Source of the DNA: Streptomyces avidinii | GTDB taxonomy: Bacteria > Actinomycetota > Actinomycetes > Streptomycetales > Streptomycetaceae | Assembly (NCBI RefSeq): GCF_014650695.1 | Contig: NZ_BMVL01000001.1 | Span: 547,045 to 611,044, forward strand | Reading direction: 5' to 3' | DNA: 64,000 nucleotides | Part shown: piece after piece, positions 51,646 through 62,502 of the stretch | How the letters are laid out: every line of letters starts with the position of its first letter | How positions within the stretch are numbered: position 1 is the first letter of the stretch | Position numbers and translations under genes: made by a program | The notes under the pieces: model-generated | The model's database searches: none | Told to the model about the DNA's origin: nothing | What the model saw: only the letters and a program-made list of their open reading frames with translations

Positions 51646-51877
51646 TTTCGAGAGGTAGACCCGAGGCCCCCGGGAAACTCATCGCTGCCCGCGAAGTTTT
51701 TTCGCATTTTCTTTCCGGACCGCGAAACCACAGGTCAGGGCGCTGCCACTGGGCGAGAGCCCCAGCGCGGGACGTCTCCGGCGTGATGGCCCGCCGTTCC
51801 ACCGCCCGCCCCGGCGTCACGACGCGGCGCCGCCGGAGGATTGAACGCCGAGCGGTCGCTCGTGCGTAATGAGGAGT

Positions 51878-51900
51878 TGGCGCCACGTCAACTGGCGCCA
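51878..51900. promoter_or_regulatory. Doubled palindrome TGGCGCCA upstream of the PhoX-like gene
   Basis: Two copies of the self-complementary octamer TGGCGCCA, eight bases long each and seven bases apart, 70 bases before the PhoX start. The spacing puts both on the same side of the helix within about one and a half turns, as for a dimeric regulator pair. No family is assigned; this does not look like the Streptomyces PHO box. Confidence 0.35.
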
Positions 51901-51969
51901 CCTAGGTTCCTCGACGCGTGCGACCCCGCGTCCGACCGGCCGCGGGGCCTTCCTCCCACAGGAGTGACC

Positions 51970-53130
51970 GTGGAACGTCGTACCTTCCTGCGTGGTGCGG
52001 TGATCGGTTCGTCGGCGGCCGCCTTCGGCGGCACGTTGATGCACGGGGCCGCGTACGCCGCCCCCGCCCAGCCCGGAGCCGGTCCCTACGGGCCGCTCGG
52101 CGCGGCCGACGCCAACGGGATCATGCTCCCCAGCGGCTTCACCAGCCGGGTCATCGCCCGCTCGGGCCAGAACGTCAGCGGTACCTCGTACACCTGGCAC
52201 AGCGCCCCCGACGGCGGCGCGTGCTTCGTCGACGGATCGGGCTGGATCTACGTGTCCAACTCGGAGATCAACCCCTCCGGCGGCGCGAGCGCGGTGCGGT
52301 TCGACTCCGCCGGCACCGTCATCGGTGCCCAGCGGATCCTCTCCAACACCCGGCAGAACTGTGCCGGCGGCAAGACGCCCTGGAACACCTGGCTGTCCTG
52401 CGAGGAGGTCGACCGCGGCTTCGTCTACGAGACCGACCCGTACGGGGTGAACGCGGCCGTCCAGCGCCCGGCGATGGGCCGGTTCAAGCACGAGGCGGCC
52501 GCCGCCGACCCGGTGCGCAAGGTCATCTACCTGACCGAGGACGAGACCAGCGGCTGTTTCTACCGGTTCGTCCCGACCACCTGGGGCAACCTCTCCTCCG
52601 GCACCCTCCAGGTACTGAAGGCCGGAACCGCCACCTCCGGCTCCTTCACCTGGCAGAACGTCCCGGACCCGGACGGATCGCCGACCGCGACCCGCAGCCA
52701 GGTCTCCGGTTCGAAGAAGTTCAACGGCGGCGAGGGCTGCCACTACGCCAACGACACCGTCTGGTTCACCACCAAGGGCGACAACCGGGTCTGGCAGCTC
52801 AACCTCACGAACAACACGTACGAGCTGGCCTACGACGACTCGCTCGTGCCCGGCGGAGCGGCCCCGCTGACCGGCGTGGACAACGTCACCGGGTCCTCGT
52901 TCGGCGACCTGTACGTCGCCGAGGACGGCGGCAACATGGAGATCTGCGTGATCACCCCGGACGACGTGGTGGCGCCCTTCCTGCGGATCACCGGCCAGTC
53001 CTCCTCGGAGATCACCGGCCCGGCCTTCTCCCCCGCCGGCAACCGGCTCTACTTCTCCAGCCAGCGCGGCACGAGCGGCAGCTCGTCCGGCGGCATCACG
53101 TACGAGGTAACGGGCCCCTTCCGCGTCTGA
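51970..53130 (+). CDS. PhoX-like secreted protein (DUF839), Tat signal
   Basis: A 386-residue precursor with a Tat motif ERRTFLRGAVIGSSAAAFGG and probable cleavage at AYA-AP near residue 32. The mature part is the beta-propeller of the PhoX alkaline phosphatase family: HSAPDGGACFVDGSGWIYVS, NTWLSCEEVDRGFVYETDPY, MGRFKHEAAAADPVRKVIYL, TEDETSGCFYRFVP, EGCHYANDTVWFTTKG. The glutamates in SCEE and TEDE sit where PhoX binds calcium and iron. Activity on phosphate esters is likely but not certain, because many DUF839 proteins are untested. The GTG at 51970 with AGGAG upstream is chosen; GTG 51964 is possible. Confidence 0.85.
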   Translation: MERRTFLRGAVIGSSAAAFGGTLMHGAAYAAPAQPGAGPYGPLGAADANGIMLPSGFTSRVIARSGQNVSGTSYTWHSAPDGGACFVDGSGWIYVSNSEINPSGGASAVRFDSAGTVIGAQRILSNTRQNCAGGKTPWNTWLSCEEVDRGFVYETDPYGVNAAVQRPAMGRFKHEAAAADPVRKVIYLTEDETSGCFYRFVPTTWGNLSSGTLQVLKAGTATSGSFTWQNVPDPDGSPTATRSQVSGSKKFNGGEGCHYANDTVWFTTKGDNRVWQLNLTNNTYELAYDDSLVPGGAAPLTGVDNVTGSSFGDLYVAEDGGNMEICVITPDDVVAPFLRITGQSSSEITGPAFSPAGNRLYFSSQRGTSGSSSGGITYEVTGPFRV

Positions 53131-53160
53131 AGCCCCGCCGCCTTCCCGACCCCACCGCCG

Positions 53161-53303
53161 CCCCCTCCAGCCCCGCCGGCGCTCCCCTCCAGCCCCGCCG
53201 GCGTTTGAGGCGCGGGGTCCGGGGGCGGAGCCCCGCTCTTCCAGCCCCGCCGGCGTTTGAGGCGCGGGGGCTCGGGGGCAGCGCCCCCGCAACGGCGCCG
53301 CGC
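53161..53303. repeat. REP-like cluster of Streptomyces palindromic elements
   Basis: CCAGCCCCGCCGGCG appears three times, and CCCCGCCGGCGTTTGAGGCG plus CGGGG twice. The series ends in a GGGGGCAGCGCCCCC hairpin and CAACGGCGCCGC, the same as the element inside the FAD reductase gene near 47.7 kb. Such elements are common between Streptomyces genes and may act as terminators for the upstream PhoX gene. Confidence 0.8.
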
Positions 53304-53355
53304 CCGCACGACCGACCGCGCCCCGACGGGTACGACCCGCCGGGGCGCGGCCCCG

Positions 53356-54354
53356 TCATGACGCGACGGCCCCGCCCTTCAGCAGCGCGGCCCCCAGCGG
53401 CGTCACGGTGTGCAGCACCGCGTTCCCCCGCCGCAGCGTGGTCACCAGCCCCGCCTCCCGCATCACGCACGCGTGCTGGCTCGCGGAGGCCAGCGAGACC
53501 CCGGCCCGGCGGGCCAGCTCGCTGGTGGTCGCGCCGTCCCCTATGGCCCGCAGCACGACCGAGCGGGTGTGCCCGACCAGCTTCCCCAGGGTGCGCTGGC
53601 GCTGCTCCTCCACGGGCCGGGCGGACTCACCGCCCGCGGGCGCCGAGGCCAGCTGCGCCGCGGCGGGGTAGACCAGCACCGGCGGCAGCTCCGGGTCGTG
53701 CAGGGTCACCGCCGTGCGTCGGCAGAAGAAGGACGGCTGGAGCAGCAACCCGCGCCCCCGCAGCCGTACGTCACGGTCCACGGGGTAGTCGCACTCCAGC
53801 ACCGGAGCCCGCCAGCGCAGCATGGGCGGCAGCGAGGACAGCAGCTCGTCCGCACCCCCGTCCAGCAGGGCCCGGCCGCGCGCGGCCCGCTCGGCCTCGA
53901 TCTGCGCCTGGATGTGCGTCCAGTACGGCTCCACGGCCGCCCGGTGGTAGGCGCGCAGCTCGCCCATGAGCCGCGGCAGCTGCTTGCCGCCGTCGTCCAT
54001 GAACTCCCGGAGCCGCGGCGTCATCGGCGCACCGGCGCCCAGCAGCTGCAGCTCGCGCCGCATGCGCTCGGGACGGATCCCGCGCAGCGCGTCGAGGCCC
54101 ACGTCCCACCCGTACTGCCCCTCCACGGGGGTCAGGAAATCGGGGAAATAACCACGACTCGGTATGAGCATACCGAGCGTACGTGTTTCACTATTCAACC
54201 TGCTCCGGGTTTCCGTACGCCATTCACCGAACAACCGGGCATCACGCCGGTCTCTTAAGCGGTGAAAGCTGAGAATCGTTTCCCACAACGCATCGGGACG
54301 CCCTGCCATCCGTACGCGTGCCAGGTCCACTCCAGTGAAATGGATACGCAGCAC
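53356..54354 (-). CDS. ArsR-type winged-helix regulator with N-terminal DUF5937-like domain
   Basis: A 332-residue regulator. The long N-terminal part (VLRIHFTGVDLARVRMAGRP, LWETILSFHRLRDRRDARLF) belongs to a Streptomyces-specific domain. The C-terminal 80 residues are the winged helix: QRTLGKLVGHTRSVVLRAIG, TTSELARRAGVSLASASQHA, VMREAGLVTTLRRGNAVLHT. No cysteine metal-sensing motif is seen in the recognition region. The GTG at 54354 follows GGTGGGGG; a longer ATG frame is possible. Targets unknown; no transporter or enzyme is adjacent. Confidence 0.82.
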   Translation of the reverse strand: MLRIHFTGVDLARVRMAGRPDALWETILSFHRLRDRRDARLFGEWRTETRSRLNSETRTLGMLIPSRGYFPDFLTPVEGQYGWDVGLDALRGIRPERMRRELQLLGAGAPMTPRLREFMDDGGKQLPRLMGELRAYHRAAVEPYWTHIQAQIEAERAARGRALLDGGADELLSSLPPMLRWRAPVLECDYPVDRDVRLRGRGLLLQPSFFCRRTAVTLHDPELPPVLVYPAAAQLASAPAGGESARPVEEQRQRTLGKLVGHTRSVVLRAIGDGATTSELARRAGVSLASASQHACVMREAGLVTTLRRGNAVLHTVTPLGAALLKGGAVAS

Positions 54355-54599
54355 CGAACCCCCACCTGTGCAACCGCAATCCCCCCGCTCCATGAGTATG
54401 CACGCAGTCACACGTGGTCACCACGCCCTTTCGGCCACAGTTGAAACCCCTTTCGGCAGGGGCGTGACAACCGAAATCCTGTACTCCGCCGGGCACACTC
54501 CGGTGCGACCGAAACGCTCCGCGAAGGCCGTGGGGGGCTTTGCGGGGCCTGGCGGTCGGTCGCACCGGGAAGCGCCGACGTGCCCGGCAGAATGACAGC
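54355..54599. other. Upstream region of the ArsR-type regulator
   Basis: About 245 bases with no gene. It is less GC-rich than the genes around it, contains scattered TTTCGG/CCGAAA inverted pairs (near 54428, 54449 and 54470), and must carry the regulator's promoter. No protein-like frame with third-position bias was found. Confidence 0.5.
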
Positions 54600-54631
54600 G
54601 GCGGTGGACGGGTGGGGATCCGTCCACCGCC
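54600..54631. terminator. Second hairpin downstream of ppdK
   Basis: A perfect 12-pair stem GGCGGTGGACGG / CCGTCCACCGCC around an eight-base loop. It lies behind the T-run terminator of ppdK and may be a back-up terminator that insulates the regulator gene. Confidence 0.7.
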
Positions 54632-54676
54632 TGCTGGCGTAAAGATTTGTTGAACAACAAAAATAGGCGCGCCCGC

Positions 54677-54701
54677 CCCCGGGTCGTCAGGGAACCCGGG
54701 G
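54677..54701 (-). terminator. Rho-independent terminator of ppdK
   Basis: CCCCGGGT pairs with ACCCGGGG around a nine-base loop, starting 38 bases after the ppdK stop. On the minus strand the stem is followed by CGCGCCTATTTTTGTTGTT, giving a real T-rich tail. Confidence 0.75.
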
Positions 54702-54738
54702 ACAGGCGCGGTCTATGGGGCCCTTGGCGGCCCAGGGG

Positions 54739-57447
<2,709 letters not shown>

Positions 57448-57676
57448 GGGTCTCGACTCCTCGAGGCTCGGTGGCTGCCCTGACGGCCAGGAACATACCC
57501 AGATCGAAGGCTTCTGGGTACGTCCACTTGGTCGTCATACGGCTGTAACCACCCGTGCGCCAGCAGATCGAAAGTAACTCATGGGTAATCAGAAACCCCG
57601 AAGAGCCTTCACATCCCGAAGGGTGAGGGGGCTCCTGAGGCCTGATCACGCTCGGATGAGCGATCATCGATACCTT
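57448..57676. other. Upstream region of ppdK
   Basis: About 230 bases without a gene, relatively AT-rich. It contains an inverted pair GAGCC...GGCTC near 57603-57634 and a bulged hairpin TGAT-CGCTC-GGAT-GAGCG-ATCA at 57643-57666. The ppdK promoter must lie here; no confident -35/-10 pair is claimed. Confidence 0.5.
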
Positions 57677-57697
57677 TGCGTTCAAGTATTGAACGCA
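57677..57697. promoter_or_regulatory. Perfect palindrome between dus and ppdK
   Basis: TGCGTTCAA-GTA-TTGAACGCA, nine perfect pairs about a three-base centre, directly next to the dus terminator stem. Its AT content and symmetry look like a repressor operator. It could control ppdK on the same strand about 230 bases downstream, or be an extra stem of the terminator. Confidence 0.45.
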
Positions 57698-57726
57698 CAA
57701 AGGGTGGCACCCAGTGCCACCCTTTG
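57698..57726 (-). terminator. Terminator of dus
   Basis: A perfect 13-pair stem CAAAGGGTGGCAC / GTGCCACCCTTTG with a three-base loop, 86 bases beyond the dus stop on the minus strand. It is flanked by A/T-rich sequence. Confidence 0.8.
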
Positions 57727-57811
57727 AAAGTCTTATCCGCGATTCATCTGCTCATCTGAGCGAAACCCTCCCCATGCGTGGCGTATATCACGCACCACGG
57801 AGGGCGATTTG

Positions 57812-58954
57812 TCAGCCTCCGGAGGTGTCCAGTTCTGCGTCCTCGCTCACGCCCGCGCAGTCGTACGGGTCCTTCAGCCAGCCGTCCGGCAGGACAACTC
57901 GGTTGTTTCCGGACGTCCGACCACGAGGGCCGTCGGCGCTCTCGGGCCACGCCTGGTCCAGGTCGAGCTCGCTCAGATGAGCGTCCAGCTCGGCCAGCGA
58001 AGAGGTGACCGCGAGCTTCTGCCGCATCTCGGACCCCACCGCGAAGCCCTTGAGGTACCAGGCCACGTGCTTACGGAAGTCGATCACCCCGCGGGCTTCG
58101 TCGCCGATCCACTCCCCCAGCAGCTGCGCGTGGCGGTGCATGCTGGTCGCGACCTCGCGCAGGGTGGGCTTGTGGAAGTCCTCGGGCCGCCCCTCGAAGG
58201 CCGCCACCAGGTCGTTGAACAGCCACGGGCGCCCCAGGCAGCCGCGGCCCACGACCACGCCGTCGCAGCCGGTCTCGCGGACCATGCGCAGCGCGTCCTC
58301 CGCGCACCAGATGTCGCCGTTGCCGAGCACCGGGATCTCCGGCACGTGCTCCTTCAGCCGTGCGATGGCGTCCCAGTCGGCGGTGCCGCCGTAGTGCTGG
58401 GCGGTGGTCCGCCCGTGCAGGGCTATGGCGGTGACCCCCTCCTCGACGGCGATCCGGCCCGCGTCGAGGTAGGTGAGGTGGTCGTCGTTGATGCCCTTGC
58501 GCATCTTCATGGTGACCGGCAGGTCGCCGGCGCCCGCGACGGCCTCGCGCAGGATGGCCCGCAGCAGGTTGCGCTTGTAGGGCAGGGCCGAGCCGCCGCC
58601 CTTGCGGGTCACCTTGGGGACCGGGCAGCCGAAGTTGAGGTCGATGTGGTCGGCGCGGTCCTCTTCGACGATCATGCGGACCGCCTTGCCGACCGTGACC
58701 GGGTCCACCCCGTACAGCTGAATCGAGCGGGGCTTCTCGGTCTCGTCGAAGTGGATCAGCTGCATGGTCTTCTCGTTGCGCTCGACCAGGGCGCGGGTCG
58801 TGATCATCTCGCTCACGAACAGCCCCTTGCCGCCCGAGAACTCCCGGCAGAGGGTACGGAACGGGGCATTGGTGATGCCGGCCATGGGCGCGAGCACCAC
58901 CGGGGGCTGCACGGTGTGCGGGCCGATCGCGAGGGGCGGAGGGAGCGTGGTCAT
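57812..58954 (-). CDS. dus: tRNA-dihydrouridine synthase
   Basis: A 380-residue FMN enzyme that reduces uridines in tRNA D-loops. TIM-barrel motifs: VVLAPMAGITNAPFRTLCRE, IQLYGVDPVTVGKAVRMI, catalytic Cys110 in DHIDLNFGCPVPKVTRKGGG, VTMKMRKGINDDHLTYLDAG, IALHGRTTAQHYGG, IPVLGNGDIWCAEDALRMV and GVVVGRGCLGRPWLF, as in DusB-type proteins. The ATG at 58954 is used; ATG 58972 adds six residues and is possible. Divergent from an MFS pump with about 50 bases between. Confidence 0.93.
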   Translation of the reverse strand: MTTLPPPLAIGPHTVQPPVVLAPMAGITNAPFRTLCREFSGGKGLFVSEMITTRALVERNEKTMQLIHFDETEKPRSIQLYGVDPVTVGKAVRMIVEEDRADHIDLNFGCPVPKVTRKGGGSALPYKRNLLRAILREAVAGAGDLPVTMKMRKGINDDHLTYLDAGRIAVEEGVTAIALHGRTTAQHYGGTADWDAIARLKEHVPEIPVLGNGDIWCAEDALRMVRETGCDGVVVGRGCLGRPWLFNDLVAAFEGRPEDFHKPTLREVATSMHRHAQLLGEWIGDEARGVIDFRKHVAWYLKGFAVGSEMRQKLAVTSSLAELDAHLSELDLDQAWPESADGPRGRTSGNNRVVLPDGWLKDPYDCAGVSEDAELDTSGG

Positions 58955-59005
58955 CCGCCCATTGTCCCGCATGCCGAGGGGGTGGGGCGGACGTAGCATC
59001 GGCCC

Positions 59006-60454
59006 ATGATCGAGTCGAGTCCCCGGCAGCGCGTGCTCGTCCTGGCGATCTGCTGCATGAGCCTGCTGATCGTCAGCCTCGACAACACCGTGCTCAATGT
59101 CGCCCTGCCCTCGATGCGCCGCGATCTGGACGCCTCGGTCTCGGGGCTGCAGTGGAGCATCGACGCCTACACCCTCGTACTGGCCTCGCTGCTGATGCTC
59201 GCGGGGTCCACCGCCGACCGGATCGGCCGCCGCAAGGTGTTCGTGGCCGGTCTGGTGGCCTTCACGGTCGGCTCCCTGCTCTGTTCGCTCGCCCCCAGCC
59301 TCGACTGGCTGATCGTCTTCCGCATGGTGCAGGCGGTGGGCGGTGCGATGCTCAACCCGGTGGCGATGTCGATCATCACCAACACCTTCACCGATCCCGC
59401 CGAGCGGGCTCGGGCCATCGGTGTGTGGGGGGCGGTCGGGGGCATCTCCATGGCGGCGGGCCCGCTGATCGGCGGCGTGCTGGTCGACTCCGTGGGCTGG
59501 CGTTCCATCTTCCTGATCAACCTGCCGATCGGGCTGGCGGCGTTCGCGCTGACCCTGCGCCACATCCCGGAGTCCCGGGCGGCCCGGCCGCGGCGCCCGG
59601 ACCCGCTGGGCCAGGTGCTGGTCATCGCCCTGCTGGGCAGTCTGACGTACGGGATCATCGAGGCCCCGGCCGCCGGCTGGCGCTCGCCCCTGATCATGGG
59701 GTGCGCGGTGGTGGCCTTCGCCTCGTTCGTGGGGCTGCTGATCCACGAGCCCCGCTGCAAGGAGCCGCTGATCGACCTCCGGTTCTTCCGGAGCGCGCCC
59801 TTCAGCGGCGCGACGGTGATCGCGATCAGCGCGTTCGCCGGGCTGGCCGGCTTCCTCTTCCTGAACACGCTGTACCTCCAGGACGTCCGCGGGCTGAGCG
59901 CCCTGCACGCCGGGCTGTACATGCTGCCGATGGCGGGGCTGACCGTCTTCTTCGCTCCGCTGGCCGGGCGGCTGGTGGGCAGCCGCGGGCCGCGGATCTG
60001 CCTGCTGATCGCGGGGGTGTCGATGGCGGCGAGCGGGCTGCTGTTCGCCCTGTTCGAAGCGGAGACGTCGAACCCGCTGCTGTTCACCGGGTACATGCTG
60101 TTCGGGCTCGGCTTCGGCATGGTGAACGCGCCGATCACCAATACGGCGGTGTCCGGGATGCCGCGCTCCCAGGCGGGGGTCGCGGCCGCCATCGCCTCCA
60201 CGAGCCGGCAGACCGGCGGCACGCTGGGCGTCGCGGTGATCGGCTCCGTGCTGGCGGCCGGCCTGGCGCACGGCTCGGACTTCTCTGCGGCGGCGCAGCC
60301 GGCGTGGTGGATCATCACGCTCTGCGGGCTGCTGGTCCTGGTCGTGGGTGCGGCGACGAGCGGCACCTGGGCCCGCGCGACGGCGGAGCGGACCGCCCGC
60401 ACCCTGGAGGAGCAGGCGGGGGAAACCGCCGCGGCGGGTTCGCCGCGCGGCTAG
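59006..60454 (+). CDS. MFS drug:H+ antiporter, DHA2 family (14 helices)
   Basis: A 482-residue EmrB/QacA-like pump. Motif D1 LIVSLDNTVLNVALPSMRRD in helix 1, motif A LAGSTADRIGRRKVFVAGLV, and motif C GGISMAAGPLIGGVLVDSVG in helix 5 are clear, with about 14 hydrophobic segments. Drug or antibiotic export is expected. A MarR regulator gene converges on its end, which may regulate it or the neighbouring DoxX gene. Confidence 0.9.
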   Translation: MIESSPRQRVLVLAICCMSLLIVSLDNTVLNVALPSMRRDLDASVSGLQWSIDAYTLVLASLLMLAGSTADRIGRRKVFVAGLVAFTVGSLLCSLAPSLDWLIVFRMVQAVGGAMLNPVAMSIITNTFTDPAERARAIGVWGAVGGISMAAGPLIGGVLVDSVGWRSIFLINLPIGLAAFALTLRHIPESRAARPRRPDPLGQVLVIALLGSLTYGIIEAPAAGWRSPLIMGCAVVAFASFVGLLIHEPRCKEPLIDLRFFRSAPFSGATVIAISAFAGLAGFLFLNTLYLQDVRGLSALHAGLYMLPMAGLTVFFAPLAGRLVGSRGPRICLLIAGVSMAASGLLFALFEAETSNPLLFTGYMLFGLGFGMVNAPITNTAVSGMPRSQAGVAAAIASTSRQTGGTLGVAVIGSVLAAGLAHGSDFSAAAQPAWWIITLCGLLVLVVGAATSGTWARATAERTARTLEEQAGETAAAGSPRG

Positions 60455-60473
60455 CGCGTATCCGTGCGGGCGG

Positions 60474-60929
60474 CTACTCGCCGCACTCGAAGTCCTCGGC
60501 CGAGGTGTTGACCCGGTCGAGGAGGCCGCGCAGGAGGTCGCGCTCCGAGGCCGAGAGGCCCGCGAAGATGCCGCTCTCGACCTCGTCGAGGGCGGTGTTC
60601 GTCTTGTGGAGGGCGGCTTCTCCGGCGTCGGTGATGGCCACGTTGTGACGGCGGCGGTCGGCCGGGTCGCGGCGGCGCTCGGCCAGGCCCTCGCCCTCCA
60701 GGTCGTTCAGGATCCCGACGAGCACGCTCGGGTCCACCTCCAGCCGCTCGGCGAGCGCCCGCTGGCTGATGGGGCCGCTCTCCAGGTGCATCAGCGTCAT
60801 CGCGTGCCGCGGGGTGAGCCCGGCCGCGCCGAGGGCCCGCTTCATCCGGGTCTGGGTGACCGATCCGTGCCAGGCGAGCAGCAGGCCCAGCCGCTGCGGA
60901 GGGTGCGGTCCGTCCTGATCTGCCGTCAT
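60474..60929 (-). CDS. MarR family transcriptional regulator
   Basis: A 151-residue winged-helix regulator: GLTPRHAMTLMHLESGPISQ, recognition helix ERLEVDPSVLVGILNDLEGE and the wing RRRDPADRRRHNVAIT. It ends with two acidic cysteine-containing residues (DFECGE). The ATG at 60929 (MTADQDG) is preferred, with ATG 60938 three codons upstream. It is divergent from a DoxX-like gene, with an AT-rich spacer holding an inverted repeat, so that gene is its likely target. Confidence 0.9.
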   Translation of the reverse strand: MTADQDGPHPPQRLGLLLAWHGSVTQTRMKRALGAAGLTPRHAMTLMHLESGPISQRALAERLEVDPSVLVGILNDLEGEGLAERRRDPADRRRHNVAITDAGEAALHKTNTALDEVESGIFAGLSASERDLLRGLLDRVNTSAEDFECGE

Positions 60930-60960
60930 GGTCCACATCGTAGCAACCAGGAAATGATTG

Positions 60961-60990
60961 CATTGAGGATATCGTTGATGCTATTCAATG
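60961..60990. promoter_or_regulatory. Candidate MarR operator between the regulator and DoxX-like gene
   Basis: CATTGA and TCAATG lie 18 bases apart around GATATC in a strongly AT-rich stretch, typical of MarR-controlled divergent promoters. The exact operator edges are not certain. Confidence 0.4.
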
Positions 60991-61020
60991 GTTTCACATC
61001 GCCAACCGTTGGAGATATCC

Positions 61021-61365
61021 ATGTTCATCGCCTACGCCGTCGTCGGCGTCCTGCTCGCCCTCGCCCTCACCGCCTCGGCCACCTTCACCCTCCAGCGCAA
61101 CGACCAGATCGTGGCGAACATGCAGAAGGTCCAGGTGCCGGACTCGTGGCTGCCACGCCTGGCCGCCCTCAAGGCCGCGGGCGCGATCGGCCTGGTGGCC
61201 GGCCTGTGGGTGACTCCGCTCGGCGTGGCCGCCGCCGTCGGCGCGACCCTCTACTTCATCGGGGCGGTCATCAGCCACCTCCGGGTCAAGGACCACGAGC
61301 TCGCGCCGGCGGCCGTCCTCACCCTGGTCGCGGCGGCCGCGCTGACCCTGCGGATCCTCGCCTGA
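61021..61365 (+). CDS. DoxX-like small membrane protein
   Basis: A 114-residue, four-helix membrane protein of the DoxX family: FIAYAVVGVLLALALTASAT, LAALKAAGAIGLVAGLWVTP, AAAVGATLYFIGAVISHLRV and a last hydrophobic helix. Family members are linked to quinone or thiol stress responses in actinobacteria; the biochemical activity is unclear. GGAG precedes the ATG at 61021. Divergent from a MarR regulator and likely repressed by it. Confidence 0.85.
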   Translation: MFIAYAVVGVLLALALTASATFTLQRNDQIVANMQKVQVPDSWLPRLAALKAAGAIGLVAGLWVTPLGVAAAVGATLYFIGAVISHLRVKDHELAPAAVLTLVAAAALTLRILA

Positions 61366-61370
61366 CACTG

Positions 61371-61402
61371 ACGAGTGACAGATATTGAAATATGTCACTC
61401 GT
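61371..61402. promoter_or_regulatory. Palindromic operator candidate upstream of the aldo/keto reductase
   Basis: ACGAGTGACA and TGTCACTCGT are a perfect ten-base inverted repeat with a 12-base AT-rich centre (GATATTGAAATA). It ends 17 bases before the AKR start, so a bound protein would block transcription or translation entry. The downstream TetR gene is the obvious candidate binder. It could also act as the DoxX terminator. Confidence 0.55.
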
Positions 61403-61419
61403 CATGCCATTCTCGTTGC

Positions 61420-62481
61420 ATGACGAAGAACGAGAACGCTTCCGACATGACCACCGCACGGCGCGCCCTCGGCAGCACCGGCCCCACCGTCTTCCCGCTG
61501 GGGCTGGGCTGCATGGGGATGTCCGCTCTCTACGGGGAGGCGGACCGCGCCGAGTCCATCGCGACCATCCACGCCTACCTGGAAGCCACCCCCGCCGGCA
61601 CGGACGCGCTGCTGGACACCGGCGACTTCTACGGCATGGGCCACAACGAACTGCTGATCAACGAAGCCCTGCGCACGGCCCCCACCGCGGCCCGCGAGCG
61701 GGCGCTGACCAGCGTCAAATTCGGCGCGCTCCGCACGGTCGAGGGCGGCTTCACCGGCTACGACGGCCGGCCCGAGGCCGTCAAGAACTTCCTGGCCTAC
61801 TCGCTCCAGCGGCTCGGCCGGGACCACATCGACATCTACCGGATCGCCCGCGTCGACCCGGACGTACCGATCGAGGAGACCGTCGGAGCCATCGCCGAGG
61901 CGGTCGCGGCCGGGCACGTGCGGCACATCGGCCTCTCCGAGGTCGGCGCGGACACCCTGCGCCGGGCCGCCGCCGTGGCCCCGATCTCCGACCTCCAGAT
62001 CGAGTACTCACTGATCTCCCGCGGCATCGAGGACGAGATCCTGCCGGCAGCACGCGAGCTCGGCATCGGGATCACCGCGTACGGCGTGCTGTCACGCGGC
62101 CTGATCAGCGGCCACTTCACCCGCGACCGCGCGCTGGCCCCGGGCGACTTCCGCGGCATGAGCCCCCGCTTCCAGGGCGACAACCTCGACCGGAACCTCG
62201 ACCTGGTGGACGCACTGCGCAAGGTCGCCGAGGGCAAGGGTGCGAGTGTCGCGCAGACCGCCGTCGCCTGGGTTCTCGCGCAGGGGCCCCGGCGCGGGGC
62301 CGACCTCGTGCCGCTGGTGGGTGCCCGGCGCCGGGACCGGCTCGCCGAGGCACTGGGTGCCATGGCCGTCTCCCTCGACGCCGCCGACCTGGCCGCCATC
62401 GAGGAGGCCGTTCCGGCGGGCGCCGCAGCCGGCGAGAGGTACCCCGCCGCCCAGATGGCCCACCTCGACAGCGAGCACTGA
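61420..62481 (+). CDS. Aldo/keto reductase family protein
   Basis: A 353-residue NADPH-dependent AKR barrel. Active-site residues: Asp and Tyr in LLDTGDFYGMGHNELLINEA and Lys in LTSVKFGALR. The usual catalytic His (in xxHRVD) is replaced: the segment reads IDIYRIARVDPDVPIEE, so His is Ala, a feature I recall from a subgroup of actinobacterial AKRs. HIGLSEVGADTLRRA, IEYSLISRGIEDEILP and ITAYGVLSRGLISG complete the barrel. The ATG at 61420 was chosen; ATG 61447 (TTARRALG) is possible. It forms a unit with the TetR gene downstream. Confidence 0.88.
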   Translation: MTKNENASDMTTARRALGSTGPTVFPLGLGCMGMSALYGEADRAESIATIHAYLEATPAGTDALLDTGDFYGMGHNELLINEALRTAPTAARERALTSVKFGALRTVEGGFTGYDGRPEAVKNFLAYSLQRLGRDHIDIYRIARVDPDVPIEETVGAIAEAVAAGHVRHIGLSEVGADTLRRAAAVAPISDLQIEYSLISRGIEDEILPAARELGIGITAYGVLSRGLISGHFTRDRALAPGDFRGMSPRFQGDNLDRNLDLVDALRKVAEGKGASVAQTAVAWVLAQGPRRGADLVPLVGARRRDRLAEALGAMAVSLDAADLAAIEEAVPAGAAAGERYPAAQMAHLDSEH

Positions 62482-62502
62482 GCTGACGGTACGGTCGTAC
62501 TC

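Larger units (their letters stand above)
51571..51969. other. Non-coding interval between VOC and PhoX-like genes
   Basis: About 400 bases with no convincing gene. It holds the 13-base tandem repeat at 51601-51645, an AT-rich patch near 51690-51710 with GCGAAGTTTTTTCGC (a small hairpin, possibly part of the VOC promoter), and the doubled palindrome at 51878-51900. Both neighbouring genes start from it, so it contains two divergent promoters. Confidence 0.6.
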
